DNA of 64,000 nt from Pezizomycotina sp. ARF18. Taxonomy: Eukaryota; Ascomycota. The stretch is from NCBI GenBank assembly GCA_002224055.1, contig AZLU01000057.1:1-64000 (forward strand), written 5' to 3'. Below are positions 11,477-22,964 of the stretch, piece after piece. The translations under genes were made by a program, and so were the position numbers. Positions within the stretch are counted from its first letter, which is position 1, and every line of letters starts with the position of its first letter. The notes under the pieces were generated by a model. It ran no database searches and had not been told where the DNA came from. It worked only from the letters and a program-made list of their open reading frames with translations.

Positions 11477-11897
11477 ATGATTTCCAGACAGTCCTCTTAT
11501 CTAAGACGCCCTCCAGCATGTCCGGTGTGCCGGTCACATGATATTCGTCCACGGCTAGAGCGGGCATCGCTACAGGTGGAGATGCTATGCATGCTACGCA
11601 GATTTCAAAGCGGAAAGCCCAGAGACTCGCCCGGAAGGTCCAGAAAGTTCCAAGGAGAACAATCCCCTTTTGGCGGAGCAATCAACGCGCCGTCCGTCAC
11701 GACTCACCCCACAGGTGCATATATGCGGGTTGGACGATACGATTGCCGGACAGGACGGTTGCTATTGTAACCAGTGCGGTAGGTCGTCTAGTCAAAAGAG
11801 ACCAAATTGCCCTTTACCGGAATACAAATCCGATGATGCAAAGATCATTTCGGAGCAGAACAACTTTTGCAATACTTGCCACCGTCATTACTTCTGA
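11477..11897 (+). pseudogene. Z3: third copy of the CxxC zinc-ribbon family
   Basis: The ATG at 11477 gives RRPPACPVCRSHDIRPRLER, aligned with PPTCPHC...NTRP of Z1, then VEMLCMLR. After frame changes the segments HRCI, CGLDDTIAGQDGCYCNQCG and PNCPLPEYK follow, matching IPCIRCDSEQ...GCYFCNNCD and KCSLCGSEE of Z1. The protein ends QNNFCNTCHRHYF and stop (11895-11897), the same CxxC-x3-4-F ending as Z1 and Z2. About 140 codons, five recognisable Cys pairs. Function unknown, presumably zinc-binding. Two to three frame changes are needed to read it through. Confidence 0.5.
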
Positions 11898-12499
11898 ATG
11901 ACTACCGAATGGACTAATAATCTCGTTCTCTCGAGGTTTGATTCTCATCTGGTATCCACCACTACCTTGATTGTTCTGTTTTGCGCCACCCATTTTTTAA
12001 AAAAAAAGAAAAAAAAAAGACGAAGATTAATATTCATGCACGCATTCGTACTTCATTTCAATTTTTGTTTGATCTGGAAAAATGCTATTGCTGTTGGAAG
12101 CCTCGTGATTTCTTATGACATATATATTTATTACAGTAGAGTTCTAGGTTAGCTAGCCCTTGCATCGCCGTATTCGAGCAGTTGGAAATGCTTCATTAAT
12201 CATTATTACTGAATATTTTCGTGGGAATGTTTATATAGCCATACGGTGGTCTCCTGCCACTTTGGTCCTTACGAAAATTGTTTTAAACTCTATGCTCTCT
12301 CGGGTTGGAATAAGCACAATCGATTCCCCTACCCCGAGTTGATGATCATCCCAATTATCGATCCTGCTTCCCGTGGCACTGATCTTGCCGAAGCCGCGTT
12401 TATCTCCCAACTCTGCTCCACTCACAGTTACCGCCGCCTTTCCGTACGTACTAGGCCTGTTTTATCCTCTACTTCCTGTAAACCACACCCCTCTCGCTA
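11898..12499. other. intergenic, no gene seen
   Basis: Contains an A-rich run near 11998-12018. Open frames on the + strand here (to 12716) lie antisense to the membrane-protein gene that follows and have no independent support. Confidence 0.4.
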
Positions 12500-12914
12500 C
12501 TATAAAGAATCCTTCCGGCTAGCCAGCCTCTTATCCCCTTCCGCGTCGCTGAACGTAATGTTCATTCTCGGTTCCTTCGCGATGGTGACTATCATGTCCG
12601 CTAGGGCCAGCTCGATATTCAACCTTTATCAAATACGTCACAGGGTGGAACTGCCCGTAAACCAGGCCCGAAGTAAAGCTCATGGAAGCGAGGAGAACTG
12701 CGTCCATGCTGATTGATATCAGGATGAGTTTCGGTTGTACCGGACTAGTCTGTCGAACTTTGTCATCCCGTTGAGGACTAACTTCCGCTTGACCGTTATG
12801 ATGAAATAGAGGTTAAGGCAGAGGTCGAGGGCGAGGTAGATGCCCTTTTCTGCTCGGTCCCAGACGTCGTTAAGCTCGATCCACCTTTGCTCGGAGTTAT
12901 TCAGTTAGCAACGG

Positions 12915-12950
<36 letters not shown>

Positions 12951-13517
12951 CATGCCTTGAGGGTTATCTGAGCTATGCTAGTAACGAATGCGTAACGAAT
13001 GCTCCATGCCGTTCTTAAACTAACTTGGGAATTTAAGAGTAGCGTTCGTCTGGGTTTCCTCACTCACCGTCAGAAATCTGCATACGCGCCGGCATCCATA
13101 TGACAAATACTGAAATATTCACCAATCCAAAGATAACTGCCGTGCCGTTTTGATCCATTTCACCTCCTCCTGTCGAAGTCTACCAGCGCGATACGGTTAC
13201 AGATGATCTGCAGCGTGCACTGGTCTGCGGCACCCCAAGTCAAAAGCAGCCACAAAAAGACCCAAAAGTTTGGGTACACGAGCCCGTATTTAAACTGATA
13301 TCGAGGGCGTCTTTGAGCCTCGCTGAAGATGAGCTCGGTCCAGATGAGCCAGGCGTACAAAGAGCGTGTGGGCCGCTTCATCTAGAGGTTTGCTTCCAGC
13401 AGTTTACAGCGACGAGAAAGCCATAGCCGAGAGTCCACCCCTCAGCAAGGCAGGCGAGCGCCAGATCGCGCCGGTGGCCTGTACAGACAAGTTGGGTGAG
13501 AGTGAGAGTATGCCCAT
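12500..13517 (-). CDS. fungal integral membrane protein, 7-TM-like, function unknown
   Basis: Read on the minus strand from ATG at 13517, the pieces match a common, uncharacterised Pezizomycotina membrane-protein family: MGILSLSPNLSVQATGAIWR at the N-terminus, EGWTLGYGFLVAVNCWKQT, YAWLIWTELIF, DQCTLQIICNRIALV, VNISVFVIWMPARMQISD ending at a GTGAGT donor near 13067, then after an intron holding a 30-base poly-T (poly-A on +, 12921-12950) the block NDVWDRAEKGIYLALDLCLN, LYFIITVKRKLV, FHPVTYLIK and IELALADMIVTIAKE, ending LASRKDSL and stop at 12500-12502. The WDRAEK and FHP-x-x-Y-x-x-K motifs are diagnostic of this family as I know it. At least four one- or two-base frame changes occur between conserved blocks, so the copy is a pseudogene or affected by indel errors. 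Confidence 0.6.
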
Positions 13518-14002
13518 TTTTCTGCCGTCTTTAATTTCGCTCCTTATGCTTTTGATTTTTTATTATAGAATTTGGTTGAGATGAACACTTTGTTTGATAC
13601 CCAGCAAAGAAAGAAACGAATATATAAGTGGTGCTGATGTCTCCGCAGATATTGAAGGAGGCGATAGATAATTGCGAGTTGTATAAGTCAGGAGATTTTT
13701 CGTGAGCTGAAGGGTAAAAATGATCATATTGGCGTGGATCCCTTTAGCGGCAATAGGTCGATAACCTACGTTATAAAGATACAGTCCTTCTGGTTTGTTA
13801 AGACTACAGAGCTCTTATATCCAGTGCCACGAGGAAACTAACGCTAGTTTGATAGTAGAAAAAACAGTGCCTTTTCTCCAAATTAACTATCAGCATCGTT
13901 AGAAAGCCACTGAAAGCTTAACCCTACCATGGAAACGCGGAGTATGGCATCCACCAATTACAAGGTGTAAGGAAATAAAGTCGAAACTCGTTCCCCTTTG
14001 TC
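13518..14002. other. intergenic, no gene seen
   Basis: No supported coding frame; contains the promoter side of the minus-strand membrane protein. Confidence 0.35.
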
Positions 14003-14281
14003 TTGAGTCCATCACTCCCGTCTTGTCACAGAAGCCCAGAAAAATGGTCCTCATTGCCCCCGCGGGGAAATATTGCTCGTTGTCTTCGTGTAGTCAGGCT
14101 GGTAAACTTGATTTTGTCTACAGTATGGCGTTCTTTGAGCTCGTGTTCGGTGGTCCTTGCAGGCCTAAGCGAGTTGGATGTGAGGGCTAGCGAAGAAGCT
14201 AAGCTTGATACAGGCTTAGGCGATGCCCAATGGATGATCGAGGACGACTATGGAGAGCTTGATTTGTGGCCTGACGATTAA
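14003..14281 (+). CDS. possible short ORF, 92 codons, unrecognised
   Basis: An open frame with an acidic C-terminus (DAQWMIEDDYGELDLWPDD) and a central hydrophobic stretch. It contains SLPPRGNIA, close to SLPPRGNVA just after the signal-like stretch of A3 (about 6535-6560), but nothing else of the A family follows, so the resemblance may be chance. No intron signals or family match. Weak call. Confidence 0.2.
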   Translation: MSPSLPSCHRSPEKWSSLPPRGNIARCLRVVRLVNLILSTVWRSLSSCSVVLAGLSELDVRASEEAKLDTGLGDAQWMIEDDYGELDLWPDD

Positions 14282-16352
14282 ATGTCGTATAAATTTATAC
14301 GAGAAACCATCTACGCTCGGGGATTTTCCTCGTTAGTGGTTAGTTTGAGCTTCCTTCGTTGCAAACGTTGACGTTGCCAGCTTCCATCTTCAGGTGGCAC
14401 CACATGGGAATGCATGCCTGAAACTTTGCGATAGCTAGCCCTAGCAAGGGGTCGAGTCGCGAAATACGAACTGTGGCGCGCCGTGTGCGAGGAAAAGTAC
14501 GCCAGAGAATAGTCATTTGTGACGATGCTCTGATGACAGGCTAGAAACGGTGACGGTTTGTCGCGCTGATCAAGCCCGCAGCAAACATGCGATTCTAAGC
14601 CTTTGGTTGTTTTAGGAGTTAATAACTAAGCTTCGTATTCGCTTGATATTCAAAATAACAATGCTAAAGGGGAAATTGCCTGTATTAAAAGGGAAATAAA
14701 AATAAAGAAAGAATTGAAATAATCCACGGGCGAGTAGCCTTATTCTCGTCGTGAATACGAAGCATCATTAAAACTCATTTCAGGCGATCTTGCCGCGAGG
14801 ACCCTCGCCGCGCGCGCTATTACGATGAAGAGTGGTGATAAAGTGTTATATTGATACTTGAATGCGATCCAGTACATAAGATAGATCATGATGCGTTTTT
14901 GCGTTTATTCAAAATTTTGCATTATCATCTTCCGAAACCCATTCGTTGTTCTTGTTTTTTTTTTTTATTTTTATTTTTTTTTTTTTTTTTTTTTTTTTTT
15001 ATTTTTTTTTTTATTTTTATTTTTTTTTTATTTTATTTTTATTTTATTTTTTTTTTTATTTTTATTTTTTTTTTTATTATTATTTTTTTTTTTGGTGATG
15101 TTTTTAAAACAAACAAGGAAGAACAAAGAAAGCCATGCGCTTTAAAACGGGCCTAAGATTAGTATTGAGGTTCGCATTCATATAATGTGAGACAATTCAA
15201 AGTTGGCGTTTATATATTCGAATAGGGGGGTAGAAGCTATGTAGTCGTCAGAGAAACTTGCCTTCCCATCGATCTCGATAAGACGTGAAACTTCTAGAAG
15301 CAGAAACCTAGACGAACCGGCGCATTTGCAATCCATCCATTCCCGAGCGCGTACTCGCTTTATCCTAAAAAATCGCCACTATGCGCGCGAGCCAGTGGCG
15401 AACCTCAAATCGAAGAAGTCGTCCGCTGATACCACCAGAAGGGATCACCTGTATTCCTGAAACGCCCCCGACGATGCTCGCTGGCGAAACGAACCGCGAA
15501 AGCCCACAATCGGATATATCTTCCAAAACTCATAGAAAACTACAAGGATGCAGGCGAAGATAGAGGCGCACGGCCTCAATGGCTTGGACAAAGCGGCGTT
15601 GGAGTTTGTGAGGGAAATTAAGCACGCGATCACCAATGGTGCCAGTTGAAGAGAGGATAATACACCCACCTTGAGTGAAAGTTATGTTTATTACAGAGCT
15701 TCCCTGCCTCAATATCTTGCCCAAAGTTAAATAAGAACTCCGAAATCATCCGAAACTTAATTGTACATAAGTGTATAATGGAAATAAAGTACGACCGAAA
15801 ATGAGATTTGGCGATCTTAAAGCTAGTCTGCAGGGGTGGAGGTACCAGCACAATCTCATGGTAGAGGGGAGGCTTCTTTTCCGGACTACGCACTACTAGC
15901 TTGTGTCGCGGAGGCCGCGTCGTACAAAGTTTAAGCGGCCCGTCGGACTAAACAAGGCAGATCTTAGTTCCATAACCTTGTATTCCAGCTACTAGTATCT
16001 AATCTTGATATGTGTGCGGAGTTCGTGACCATGATGCTTATAGGAGATATCAGTCGGATATGTTTCCTGAAAGTAATTTCGTTGTTAATCTTTTGTCTGA
16101 GACGTCCCGTAAGGTCCTAGCAGTATCCCGTCGGCCAGGAGACAACCCCCTTTTGTTGTATTCCCAGCACAGTACGTTATTAACAGACGGAGTGAGGGAC
16201 TCAAAATCGCGAAAGTGCAAACGCCGCCTCCGCCATTATATAAAGGAGGCATTATGTCTCTCAGTTTGTCACTAAAAAACCCGTATAATAGGCCCAGCCA
16301 ATGACACATTGATACTATAGACTATTATCTAAAATTTCCAACCCATAGAAGC
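14282..16352. repeat. gene-poor stretch with a 150-bp T-rich tract (14946-15095)
   Basis: About 2 kb without a supported gene. Its main feature is a low-complexity tract of T runs broken by single A residues and by one C, G or AA here and there; the apparent poly-Phe frames across it are artefacts of composition. The rest shows no coding bias on either strand. Confidence 0.6.
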
Positions 16353-16977
16353 ATGAAGCTCATCAACATCTCTGTCGGCAGCATGAGCTGTATGGCTCTC
16401 GTTGCCCTGGCGGCGCCGACAGCTCGCTCCAACCTCTACGCGCAGCTAGCGAAGCTTTTCATTTCGGAGGATCCCGTAGATCCGCAGTGTGTCGAGAACG
16501 TCTGCTGTAGGGACGTTACTGAGCTGACCGAGGACGGCTCGGGCCTAGGCTTACACTGTGCGTCAAACGAGAAATTCTTTTCCATTATGAAGAATATGGA
16601 CTGAAGGTTATCCATTGGAGCAGGCTACAGATACCCGAATCCGAAATCCCTGCCTCCGTTTTTGGGATTAGGTGACCATCCGAAGTGCGGGAGAATATTT
16701 ACTGGAGCCCAAGCCAATAAGGCGGGGTGTTGCTATCACTGCGACGTCCCGAAAGAGTACTTCAACACACCGGTAAGTCGCTCCGAATGTTTATCGCGGA
16801 AATTTGTTCTCTATAGCTATCGTTAACCGTCTACTGGTATTTTGATAGGCTACTTGCTACGGATGTAAACAGCGCAAAGAGACGATAGGGATAATGGCAC
16901 GAAGCCCTCAGGATTGTGGTCGAAGTATTTGTAAGACCAGTTGGACGGAACTGATTATGGGCATCGAAGGGATGTAA
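16353..16977 (+). CDS. small Cys-rich secreted protein with one in-frame TGA
   Basis: The ATG at 16353 opens a likely signal peptide (MKLINISVGSMSCMALVALA, cleavage after AAPTARS or nearby). The mature part has cysteines in DPQCVENVCC, LGLHC, HPKCGRIF, AGCCYHCD, TCYGCK, QDCGRSICK, twelve in total, fitting a disulfide-rich extracellular protein. An intron at 16773-16848 (GTAAGT ... ATAG) splices cleanly from YFNTP into ATCYGCKQRK, and the frame ends at TAA 16975-16977. One TGA (16603-16605, after MKNMD) interrupts the same frame; everything downstream stays in that frame, so a single C-to-T or G-to-A change would explain it. No named family is recognised, and function is unknown. Confidence 0.6.
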
Positions 16978-17137
16978 ATTACTTTCTCTTACCCGACATC
17001 AATGAAGTTCACGCGCGACTCATTGACTTTGTATCGGGTTTCCAAAGGCGTTATTGATAGACACTAGTATCAATACAGAATAGGTATTTTAGGTGATTCT
17101 ATTACACTGAGTGCGAGAACCATGCTTCATCTAGAGC

Positions 17138-17574
17138 TTATGTAAATAATGTGCTACATGGTCGTTTATTGCCTGGATTACGTGGGTTTTTTTGCTTCTT
17201 CATTTGGTAACCTTTCGCCCCGTCAAAACATCCGTCGCTGCCTTCTCCTGTCTTCCTCCGTGTTCCTCGACGGCTTTCGAACTGCTTTATCACTCGTGTC
17301 CTTGCCCTCTTTCTCCGGGCGTGTCTTTCAACTGCCATGACGTTCTTGCCGCCGTAGAAATGGTAGACCCCGTAAATTGCGAGAAGCCCAAAGGCTGAAC
17401 CGGCGATGAGACCGCTGGATTTACCTTGTCGCTGGGTGCGTGCGACGGATTGCTCGGCGGTGGTAGGACTGTAGCGCACCAGCGCCGGAAGATGGCGGTT
17501 ATCCGGGCGCGGGCTTGCGTGTGCAGAGGTATGATGATGTTAGATGCACGGTTGATAGCGGTGCGTGGGAGCAT
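17138..17574 (-). CDS. putative mitochondrial single-pass membrane protein
   Basis: On the minus strand the ATG at 17574 starts a basic, Ser/Ala/Arg-rich, acid-free leader (MLPRTAINRASNIIIPLHTQ then ARARITAIFRR) typical of a mitochondrial presequence. After one frame change near 17465 the frame continues as RYSPTTAEQSVARTQRQGK, a single hydrophobic segment SGLIAGSAFGLLAIYGVYHF and a strongly basic tail (RHARRKRARTR), ending at 17138. The order presequence, one membrane span, charged tail is what small inner-membrane proteins show. No specific family recognised. If the frame change is a sequencing error the protein would be about 145 residues. Confidence 0.45.
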
Positions 17575-18381
17575 TGTGATACGGTTTATCAGTATATGGA
17601 CGGGTCGGCCAAGAGCTAGCTAGAGAAGTGATGAGATCGAGAGTTCTAGTAGATGAATTTCCTTTCCGTCGTATTCGTCTTTACAAACTCAGAGAGATAA
17701 AGGAAGACTGCATCTTCGAATTTCTGCTAGAATAGTGATTGATAAGGTTAAAATTTATTGAATGATATACTTGCGGAATATCCGTGCGAAGTCGCCTGTA
17801 TATATGCATGTCGTCATGTCGAGATGGGAAGGAAATATGAAAACGGAAGAATTTTCCCGCAACACATTGGCGATCTGAACGCCCGTGCGCCCTTCGCGCT
17901 TTTTTTTTTTTTAAAAAAAAGAAGGAAACTACTTAAGCGTATACTAGTAGAGTACATTTGAGATAGAAAATCCTAATAGATAGCGGTAGCCTGAGTATAG
18001 ATGTTCCGCGAATGCTAGGAACGGATTCATATGCTAATCACGTCGAGCTATTGCGGGTAGTACTCGACAGCTTTGAATTACGGGAGGGTGAATGAATGGA
18101 AAGCTAAATTGGCGTAGATATGGTCTTTTGTTGCCATAAAAAGCCTCGGTCTCCCCGGAAGCTGCTAACGGCATAATAATACTACGGATACCCGCAATCT
18201 GCCATCCTTTCTCTCATTTTATAATGCGTAGTCACAACAGCTAGTTAGGTATTTCTTGATGGCAAACGCAGACATGCCTGTTATTTATGTGGTTTATCCT
18301 TCATACCGATGTAGACCATTTCCTCGGATACATGATTTGTAGGTTTTGAAGCAACATGCGATTCCACCACCATTCTCTGCG
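17575..18381. other. intergenic, no gene seen
   Basis: No supported coding frame on either strand; a T12-A8 palindromic homopolymer pair lies at about 17901-17920 and could form a hairpin. 3' flank of the minus-strand NACHT-ankyrin gene. Confidence 0.35.
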
Positions 18382-21300
18382 TTAGGGCGGCTTCGTGTAG
18401 AGGGTAGTGAAATCGCTATCTCTCGCGTTTACGTTCGCACCTCTGTCTAGTAGTAGCCGGACCGCTTCCGGGCGCCCACAAAAGGATGCATTATGCAATG
18501 GTACTTTGCAACCTTAGGCTCGCGCATGAATATCGGCGGCAGCGCCATTGTCTAACAACCAAACACTAGTTCAAAATTCCTGGAACGTGCCGCCTCGTGC
18601 AAATAGTTGAACCGTGGATATCTTTCGCCCTAATATCTACTATACCCTTGTGAACAAAGAGCTGTACACACTTCAAGTTTCCCTCCTCTCGCTGTCTCCA
18701 AGTTATCTTGCGGTGCACGCTAGTCTGAGTAACACCGTCAAATATGCCCAGTCATCAACCAGTATTCTCAAAACTTCCCACTCGAAGTCTCGAGCAGCCT
18801 TCCACAGCGCAAAGCCGTAATCACCCTTCGCTTTGACATCTTTGATCTGATAATCGGCTAAGAGAATGCGCAGCATTCCCATTGGTAGTTTCTAGCAGCC
18901 TCGTGAATAATTGTACCGCGCTGGTTTGTTCGCATTGATGTTGGCGCCTTTCTCTATCAAGAACCTTGCTATGCCCATGTAGCCACTCGTACCGCCGCGT
19001 GAAGCGCCGTGCTACATTCCGCGTCTATTGCTTGGATATCCGCTCTATTTTCCAGCAACAGCTCTATAATCTTCAAATTCCCGCGACTTGCGGTGCTGTG
19101 GAGAGCAGATTCGCCGCGGTCATTTCTCGCATTAACACCCACTCTTTTACTGATCAGTAGTCTGACTAACTCAACGTGCCCGCCCAGGCCGCTACCTGCA
19201 AAGCGGTGGCATGTCCTTTATAGGGCCACTTCGCGTGAATGTCCGCACGCTCATCAACTAATGACTTTACCACCTCCAGATGTCCATTTTCCACAGCTAT
19301 TTGAAACGCGGAAGTTATGTCAGGATTGCGTTCTCTGGCGTTCTCGGATTCGCCCTTCTGCAAAGCAATTTCACCAACTCTGGCTCGCCAGCCCTTGCTG
19401 TGGCCCGCAGCGCACTGAAGTCGACAGAATCCGCAGGTCCATAAAGGCCTTTAGAGTCGACCTTTGCTTCTGCACCGAGGAGAAATTCCGCCACGCCATA
19501 ATGGCCTTTACTAGCAGCCCAGCTAAGCGCGGGATTGATGTGACGATATTTGTCCTGGTCGATCCTGATATACCATGCCCACTTATCGAAAGCGGGGTCA
19601 GCAGTCTCACTAACTCCAGCCCCCCGCCCTGTGCTGCCGCCTGCAGCGCTCCACCATAATAACCGCTGTTAATTTTGACGTCCGCGCCGTTACTTATTAG
19701 CATCTTCACGAGGGATGTATGACCGGCCAGGCTGGCGAGGCAGAGCGCCGCTTCTTCCTCCCTATTCTTTATATTCAGACCGAGAGAATTAGAAGAAACG
19801 AAACCCCCGGAATAAGCTTGCGAATTCTCCGGAAGCGCGGTCGAGCTGCTGGTAGTGGGAGATGCATCGATCCCTTAGGTAAGGCTCTAAACCTAGAAGC
19901 ATGCCGCAAATATCGGTGTTGGCATTTGAGACCTTTGATGATAGAAATGAATGTAAAGTGTATGATAGAGTTCATAATATCGTAGACTCTCGTTAAACCG
20001 CTCGAGTGTGAGCGTGAAATGTTCACCTGCGTTGCCGTGAGTCCCGAAGAATGTCTCGATGAAGTTCTGCTCCACCTGGTTAATATAATTCCGTGCCTCC
20101 ATCGTGCACCACCGCGTCTGTAAGTGATCAGGCCAGAAATCCGTGTTATAGTGTACAAAGGCTCGTAAATATTTCTCCTTTTCTTTCTTCTCTTTCCTTT
20201 CCTTCCGTTGTTTTTTTTTCTCTCCTGCGCCTCAGTCTCTGATTTCTCCCTCTTTCGCTTCTGCTCGTCCCCATGCGGAGCTCAACTATTTCCGTGCTTT
20301 TAGGTGTGTCCTCGCCGCTTATTTTGTTTAGTTTGTTGTCTGTATCCTCATTGCTGCTGTCATCGTCCCTTCGTCATCTTCGTCTTCGCACTCGTTCAGC
20401 GACTCCTCTTTCACTTTCCCTTTCCCTCTCCGTTGACCACCACGCTCCTTCTCCGCGGTATCAAATCCACGATTATCGGGTTTATCAAGCATTTTAGGCA
20501 TGATTTGAGGATATCAGCTTTCAACTCGGCGCCATTATAGAGCTGTGGATGAGATCTTTCTAGTACTCTCGAGCTGAAAGGTGGATAAACCTTATGACGC
20601 CTTGCTGTTGATCCAATATGATTAAATTATGGCAGACGGCTAAATGAACTCCGGTTCGATCTTTTCGTCGACGCCGCTCCAGAAGACCGCTCCAATGAAC
20701 CCTTCCACTGTCAGAGGTCTCATAGCACCCAAGGTCCACATTATCGCCGCAAGCGCTATCTGACGTCTCTCGGTGGGTTCTTTGTCAATGCTGGCGTAGA
20801 TGACGTCGTAGGTCTTCTTAAGCCCCACCGGCAGTCTCTTCAAGGCTTCATTGATATAACGCTCGTGTGGTAGGGTGCAGAGGTGTCCCAGCTGCAACTC
20901 AACCAACAAAAACCTGTTCACATATGTAATCAGAAGGGAATAAATCTGTCAAGCCTGAGGCCAATCATTGTCAGGATACGACTACTGGTACTTAAATTCC
21001 CCGGCGCCGTCAATCAGAGCTTTTGTAATATGACTACCAAGTTCTAAGCTTACATCCCCATTTAGTAACGCCTTTTCTTGGATACAATTCTTCAGTTCCA
21101 TGTCGATGAATCGCTTGATGTCTCTCGCGTTATATTGACGCTGGATGTAACAAAAGGGGACGTTGTGAACTTCAGAGTCGTCAATCTCATCTAGAGCATC
21201 AATGATGATTATTGTACGAGTATGTAGTTGTTCCGCTAGTATGAGTATTAAAGCGACGCACTCGTCAGCTTCCGGTTTGCCCTGGCATATGTTTTCGCTC

Positions 21301-22080
21301 GGTCGTTGTAGTCAGCAACGACTAACGCTAAAGCGAGACCTCTATTGTATTGGAATGAACATCTAGCTTCCGCTTGATGAGAGAAAGTTGTTTGAGCAGC
21401 GCGCGGAAGATTTCGCCGGGAGCTGTCCTCTCGGCTTCATCGCTGTGACAATAGAAGTATGCCATTACCTCCGTATCGTTGCGTGCTAGTCCTTGTTGTA
21501 ATGAATCTACTACGGTAGCGCTGAAACCGACGAGCGGATTAGATCAAGTCGGTCTAGAGGTTTTATAAGAGGACACTATACAAGTTTTGTTTCCCCTACT
21601 CCAGCTATTGAATTGATGGAAGCGGTGTTGAAGTTAGTATCTCTCCTATAATTGACGCAGTGATTGTGATGAAGTCCCATTAAGAATTATAGGCGATTAA
21701 ACTATCCCTCCGGTGACATTGCTCTTCGAGGTCTTTTCCATTCTCCTTTCGTTTGTTCCTACTTTAATTTCACACCCTATAGGCCGATTACGCCTTCGGT
21801 CAAGCTTTGCCAGTTTAACCATTCTCTTTTCGAGATGTGATATAAGGATTCTGTAAGGACAATGGGGACTTACGATCTCCTCGAAGCCATAGCATAGTGG
21901 ATGATTTAGAGTTTCTCCATTGGAAAAACTTCTTATTTTTGAACAGCCAGGTGCATGTGCCCGAGATTTTACCATCATTTGCGTTCTATGGTGCTTCTCG
22001 TATGTACTCGATTTCAGACAGCCAGAGGATAATTTCTTCGTTGTCTTGTCTGAAGCGAATCCTGAGGTTAATAACATAAT
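18382..22080 (-). pseudogene. NACHT-ankyrin repeat STAND receptor (fungal NLR-like), decayed
   Basis: Read on the minus strand in order: ILWLSEIEYIREAP...GTCTWLF (the NLR linker before the nucleotide-binding domain, 22040-21940) and MLWLRGD; a degenerate P-loop-like word SIAGVGETKL near 21610 with Glu where the Walker A Lys belongs; VVDSLQQGLARNDTEVMAYF then YCHSDEAERTAPGEIFRALL (21510-21390); Walker B TIIIIDALDEIDD near 21190-21220; an intron just before FLLVELQLGHL (20920); ALKRLPVGLKKTYDVIY; LIILDQQQGVIRFIHLSARE; an acidic linker; and then many ankyrin repeats from NGADVKINSGYYGGALQAAA (19690) to VPLHNASFCGRPEAVRLLLD and stop at 18382. Fungal NLRs of this architecture act in nonself recognition and heterokaryon incompatibility. 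Numerous frame changes and stops, and an unexplained 300-bp spacer in the P-loop region, indicate a nonfunctional copy. The N-terminal effector domain is not identifiable. Confidence 0.75.
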
Positions 22081-22964
22081 CCAATACTGTACTCGCAGAT
22101 ATGGCGCGTCGCCTCCTAGTCATCATGGTATTGTAAATTTCCAGGGAAAGGCTCCCACGAAAACAGAAGGCGATTAACTTTCCTACCTCATTTTTGGGTT
22201 AAGTTGATCACAAGGGCGTTAATTTGGGTGTTGCCGGAGCCGGATTGGATGTTCCCCGAGATCGCCAATGTTCTCCATGTCCTTTGTCGAGATCGTTGGT
22301 AGTGGCCTAATCCCACCTTTTCAGTATATATATGTCCAGATCCCCAGGAGTGAAACTAACTGATAGCAGAAATCTGGGTGAGGACCCCGATTAAGTACCA
22401 CCCAAAACCAAAGATGGGAAAGCCTGGACAGATTCCGCAGGTTTATGAAGCCAAACAGGAAGCGGGCCCCGCTCCGCTGTATGGATAGCAAGACGTTATT
22501 GGTCACCTACAAGGCTTGCGGCTGGTGCTGTCGGTTTACGCGTGCGGGGGCGACGCGGCTCTGCGCTGTAGTCCTGGTACGCTAAGTAGTAATAGTTTGA
22601 GAACAAGGCTGTGGAAAAGGGGTACTTTAATAAACCCCCAGGAAGCTCGTTTTGATTATTCTGGCCACCCGGATTCCAAGTGGAAGGCTTTGATCACCCC
22701 TATCCTCGAGCACGGTCCTCAATATGTTCTTCTAAATTTGATAATTCAAGGTAGAAACGCGCATTGCTTTGCAGCCTTCTCAGTTTTATATCGCTAATTC
22801 ACGGACGGATCCTGGCGGCGTTTACTTGAATTTCATTTCCGGGATGGTTTATCGCTAGACACGCGCGGCGATTCATTTGTGATTGAGATGGAATATCGTT
22901 ATTTAGAGATATCGTCTCTTTCATATATTTTGAATTTCTGGTATACAAATTGACCTTATCGGAT
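22081..22964. other. intergenic, no gene seen
   Basis: No supported coding frame; open frames at 22516-22797 (+) and 22321-22506 (-) lack motifs, introns or coding bias. Confidence 0.35.

Noticed and set aside
14851-15156. Poly-Phe open frames
   Set aside because: Produced by the T-rich tract; no start context, motif or conservation is plausible.
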